Assembly: GCA_049613665.1 (NCBI GenBank)
Contig: JBMZCV010000012.1
Span: 1 to 51,081 of the forward strand
DNA from: JBMZCV01 sp049613665
Lineage (GTDB): Bacteria; Bacteroidota; Bacteroidia; Chitinophagales; UBA2359
DNA length: 51,081 nucleotides
Reading direction: 5' to 3'
Under the pieces are notes generated by a model. The model did no database searches, had not been told where the DNA came from, and saw nothing but the letters and a program-made list of their open reading frames with translations. Each line of letters opens with the position of its first letter. Positions within the stretch are counted from its first letter, which is position 1. A program made the translations under genes and the position numbers. Shown here in pieces: positions 50,020 through 51,081 of this stretch.

Positions 50020-50931
50020 ATGAAAAAATTAAATTACTTTTTTGCAGCAGCTATGCTTTTTATAGGCGTAAGCAGTACTTCGGCACAAGGTTTATATGTA
50101 AAACCTTCTGTTGGTTTTGGTTTTGGTGTTACAAATGAAATTGTAGGCCAACAAATTACAAATTTTGGTGAAGAAAACCAAGTAACAGCAAACAACTACA
50201 ACACTTTTGGCGGTGGTTTAAATGGCCGTTTGGGCATAGGTTATATGTTTAACAAACATGTTGGACTTGAATTAGCTTTTGTATATGTCGCTGGCTCTAC
50301 TGTAACAACCGATAATAATTCATTAGGGGAAGAATACGACAATTCGGAAGCATACACTAATCGCTACTCTGCCTTGCCCGCTTTAGTGATAGATGCTGGC
50401 TTAGAAAAAATCAGCCCTTATGCTCGTTTTGGTTTAACACTACCTTTGGGCGGAGGAACACATGGCAACAGAGAAAGCAACGCTCCTTGGATGGTAAGCG
50501 ATGTTATTCCATTGTTGTATGATAGTGCAAGTAGTTTTATCGCTGTTTCTGAAGCACATGGACAATTTGGCATTGGTTTCAACTCTGCTTTTGGTGTAAA
50601 CTATAACATTAGCAGTAAAATCGCTATATTTGGCGAAGTATTTTACGAAGCTTTGCGTATCAAGCGTGGCACTTATGAAGTCTCAGAAGCAACTTTAACA
50701 ATGATTGACGGCTCAACAGAAGATGTATTGCCTTTATTATCGTTGGGCGGAGCTTATGCTTATACCGAATATTTTGATGAAATTGATGACGAAAAATTGG
50801 CAGCACACCAAGAAGCAGCAGGTGCTGAATATGGCACAAAAGACTATCCTGCGTGGGATTGGGTACAAGATTCTAATTTTGCATCTTTCGGCTTCAACTT
50901 AGGTGTGAAATTTAGCTTTGGTGGAGAATAA
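50020..50931 (+). CDS. outer-membrane beta-barrel protein, paralogue 2
   Basis: A 303-residue tandem paralogue of the gene at 48750. The signal peptide ends SSTSAQ. It shares long runs with paralogue 1, for example TNFGEENQVTANNYNTFGGG (about 46-65), NGRLGIGYMFNKHVGLEL and EALRIKRGTYEVSEATLT, and the C-terminal strand FGFNLGVKFSFGGE. Differences cluster in loops: the stretch around SNAPWMVSDVIP, and a shortened loop near EAAGAEYGTKDYP. Signal, barrel length and terminator are all conserved, so it appears functional. Confidence 0.88.
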   Translation: MKKLNYFFAAAMLFIGVSSTSAQGLYVKPSVGFGFGVTNEIVGQQITNFGEENQVTANNYNTFGGGLNGRLGIGYMFNKHVGLELAFVYVAGSTVTTDNNSLGEEYDNSEAYTNRYSALPALVIDAGLEKISPYARFGLTLPLGGGTHGNRESNAPWMVSDVIPLLYDSASSFIAVSEAHGQFGIGFNSAFGVNYNISSKIAIFGEVFYEALRIKRGTYEVSEATLTMIDGSTEDVLPLLSLGGAYAYTEYFDEIDDEKLAAHQEAAGAEYGTKDYPAWDWVQDSNFASFGFNLGVKFSFGGE

Positions 50932-50960
50932 AAATAACTTTTATTTTTTTAGCAGAAAAT

Positions 50961-51005
50961 AAGCAGCATATCGTTTTTCTATATAAGGAAAATGATGTGC
51001 TGCTT
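50961..51005 (+). terminator. terminator after barrel paralogue 2
   Basis: Copy of the hairpin at 49724-49768: AAGCAGCATATC pairs with GATGTGCTGCTT with one G-T pair. The last 76 bases of the window carry no feature that I can identify. Confidence 0.8.
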
Positions 51006-51081
51006 TTGTATTTTAACAATGGTTCTGACATTTTTTATAACAATTTTCAGTTGAATAAAAAAACACCTTTTGGCAAGGGAA

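Noticed and set aside
1..51081. tRNA, rRNA or known riboswitch
   Set aside because: No cloverleaf with a TTCGA-type loop, rRNA-like segment or conserved riboswitch core was recognised by eye; a covariance search would be needed to exclude them.

Overview
The window reads as a piece of chromosome from an AT-rich member of the Bacteroidota, probably a gliding, filamentous or surface-associated lineage of the Saprospiria/Cytophagia type. The evidence is a SusC/SusD pair, a giant SprB-repeat protein with a gliding-motility-associated (type IX secretion, type B) C-terminal domain, Bacteroidota-style promoters (TAnnTTTG) with no obvious Shine-Dalgarno sequences, and several families otherwise common in this phylum (secG next to a TPR protein, FloA/NfeD, M61 and DUF3352-like proteins). 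No rRNA, tRNA, CRISPR array, integrase or transposase was seen. The genus cannot be fixed from the sequence alone.

Layout. 1-10.5 kb is mostly housekeeping: lpdA, a DUF2279 protein, a TPR gene with secG, a minus-strand cluster nfeD-floA-SDR-dtxR, proC and rsgA. 10.8-19.1 kb is one gene for a secreted protein of about 2750 residues with a CUB-like domain, 26 tandem SprB-type repeats and a CHU_C sorting domain. pdxJ follows. 20.7-27.2 kb is a SusC/SusD locus with two further lipoproteins, so probably an outer-membrane uptake system. 27.3-28.2 kb is a metallo-beta-lactamase-fold hydrolase.

28.3-31.4 kb holds a visibly AT- and Lys-rich two-gene module, an SMC/RecF-like ATPase plus an HNH nuclease, resembling the Septu (PtuA/PtuB) anti-phage system. 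Then come a fused DppD-DppF transporter ATPase, deoC, a beta-barrel-like protein with a Gly/Ser/Asn tail and a GNAT enzyme. 36.1-39.3 kb encodes a 1046-residue membrane-linked NACHT NTPase whose transmembrane stretch is written by 34 in-frame hexanucleotide repeats; this is the most unusual object in the window. The rest is an FG-GAP protein with a dockerin-like tail, a DUF3352-like protein, a DUF423 membrane protein, M32 and M61 peptidases and a tandem pair of paralogous outer-membrane barrels.

Intergenic space is unusually structured. A dispersed family of about 110 bp occurs at several gene borders; two copies stand in inverted orientation around the DUF423 gene and share a perfect 29-bp core. 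There is also a three-copy GAGGTGG hairpin family, a 152-bp MITE-like element with 23-bp perfect terminal inverted repeats, a 23-bp near-palindrome upstream of three unlinked genes, and clear rho-independent terminators after many genes.
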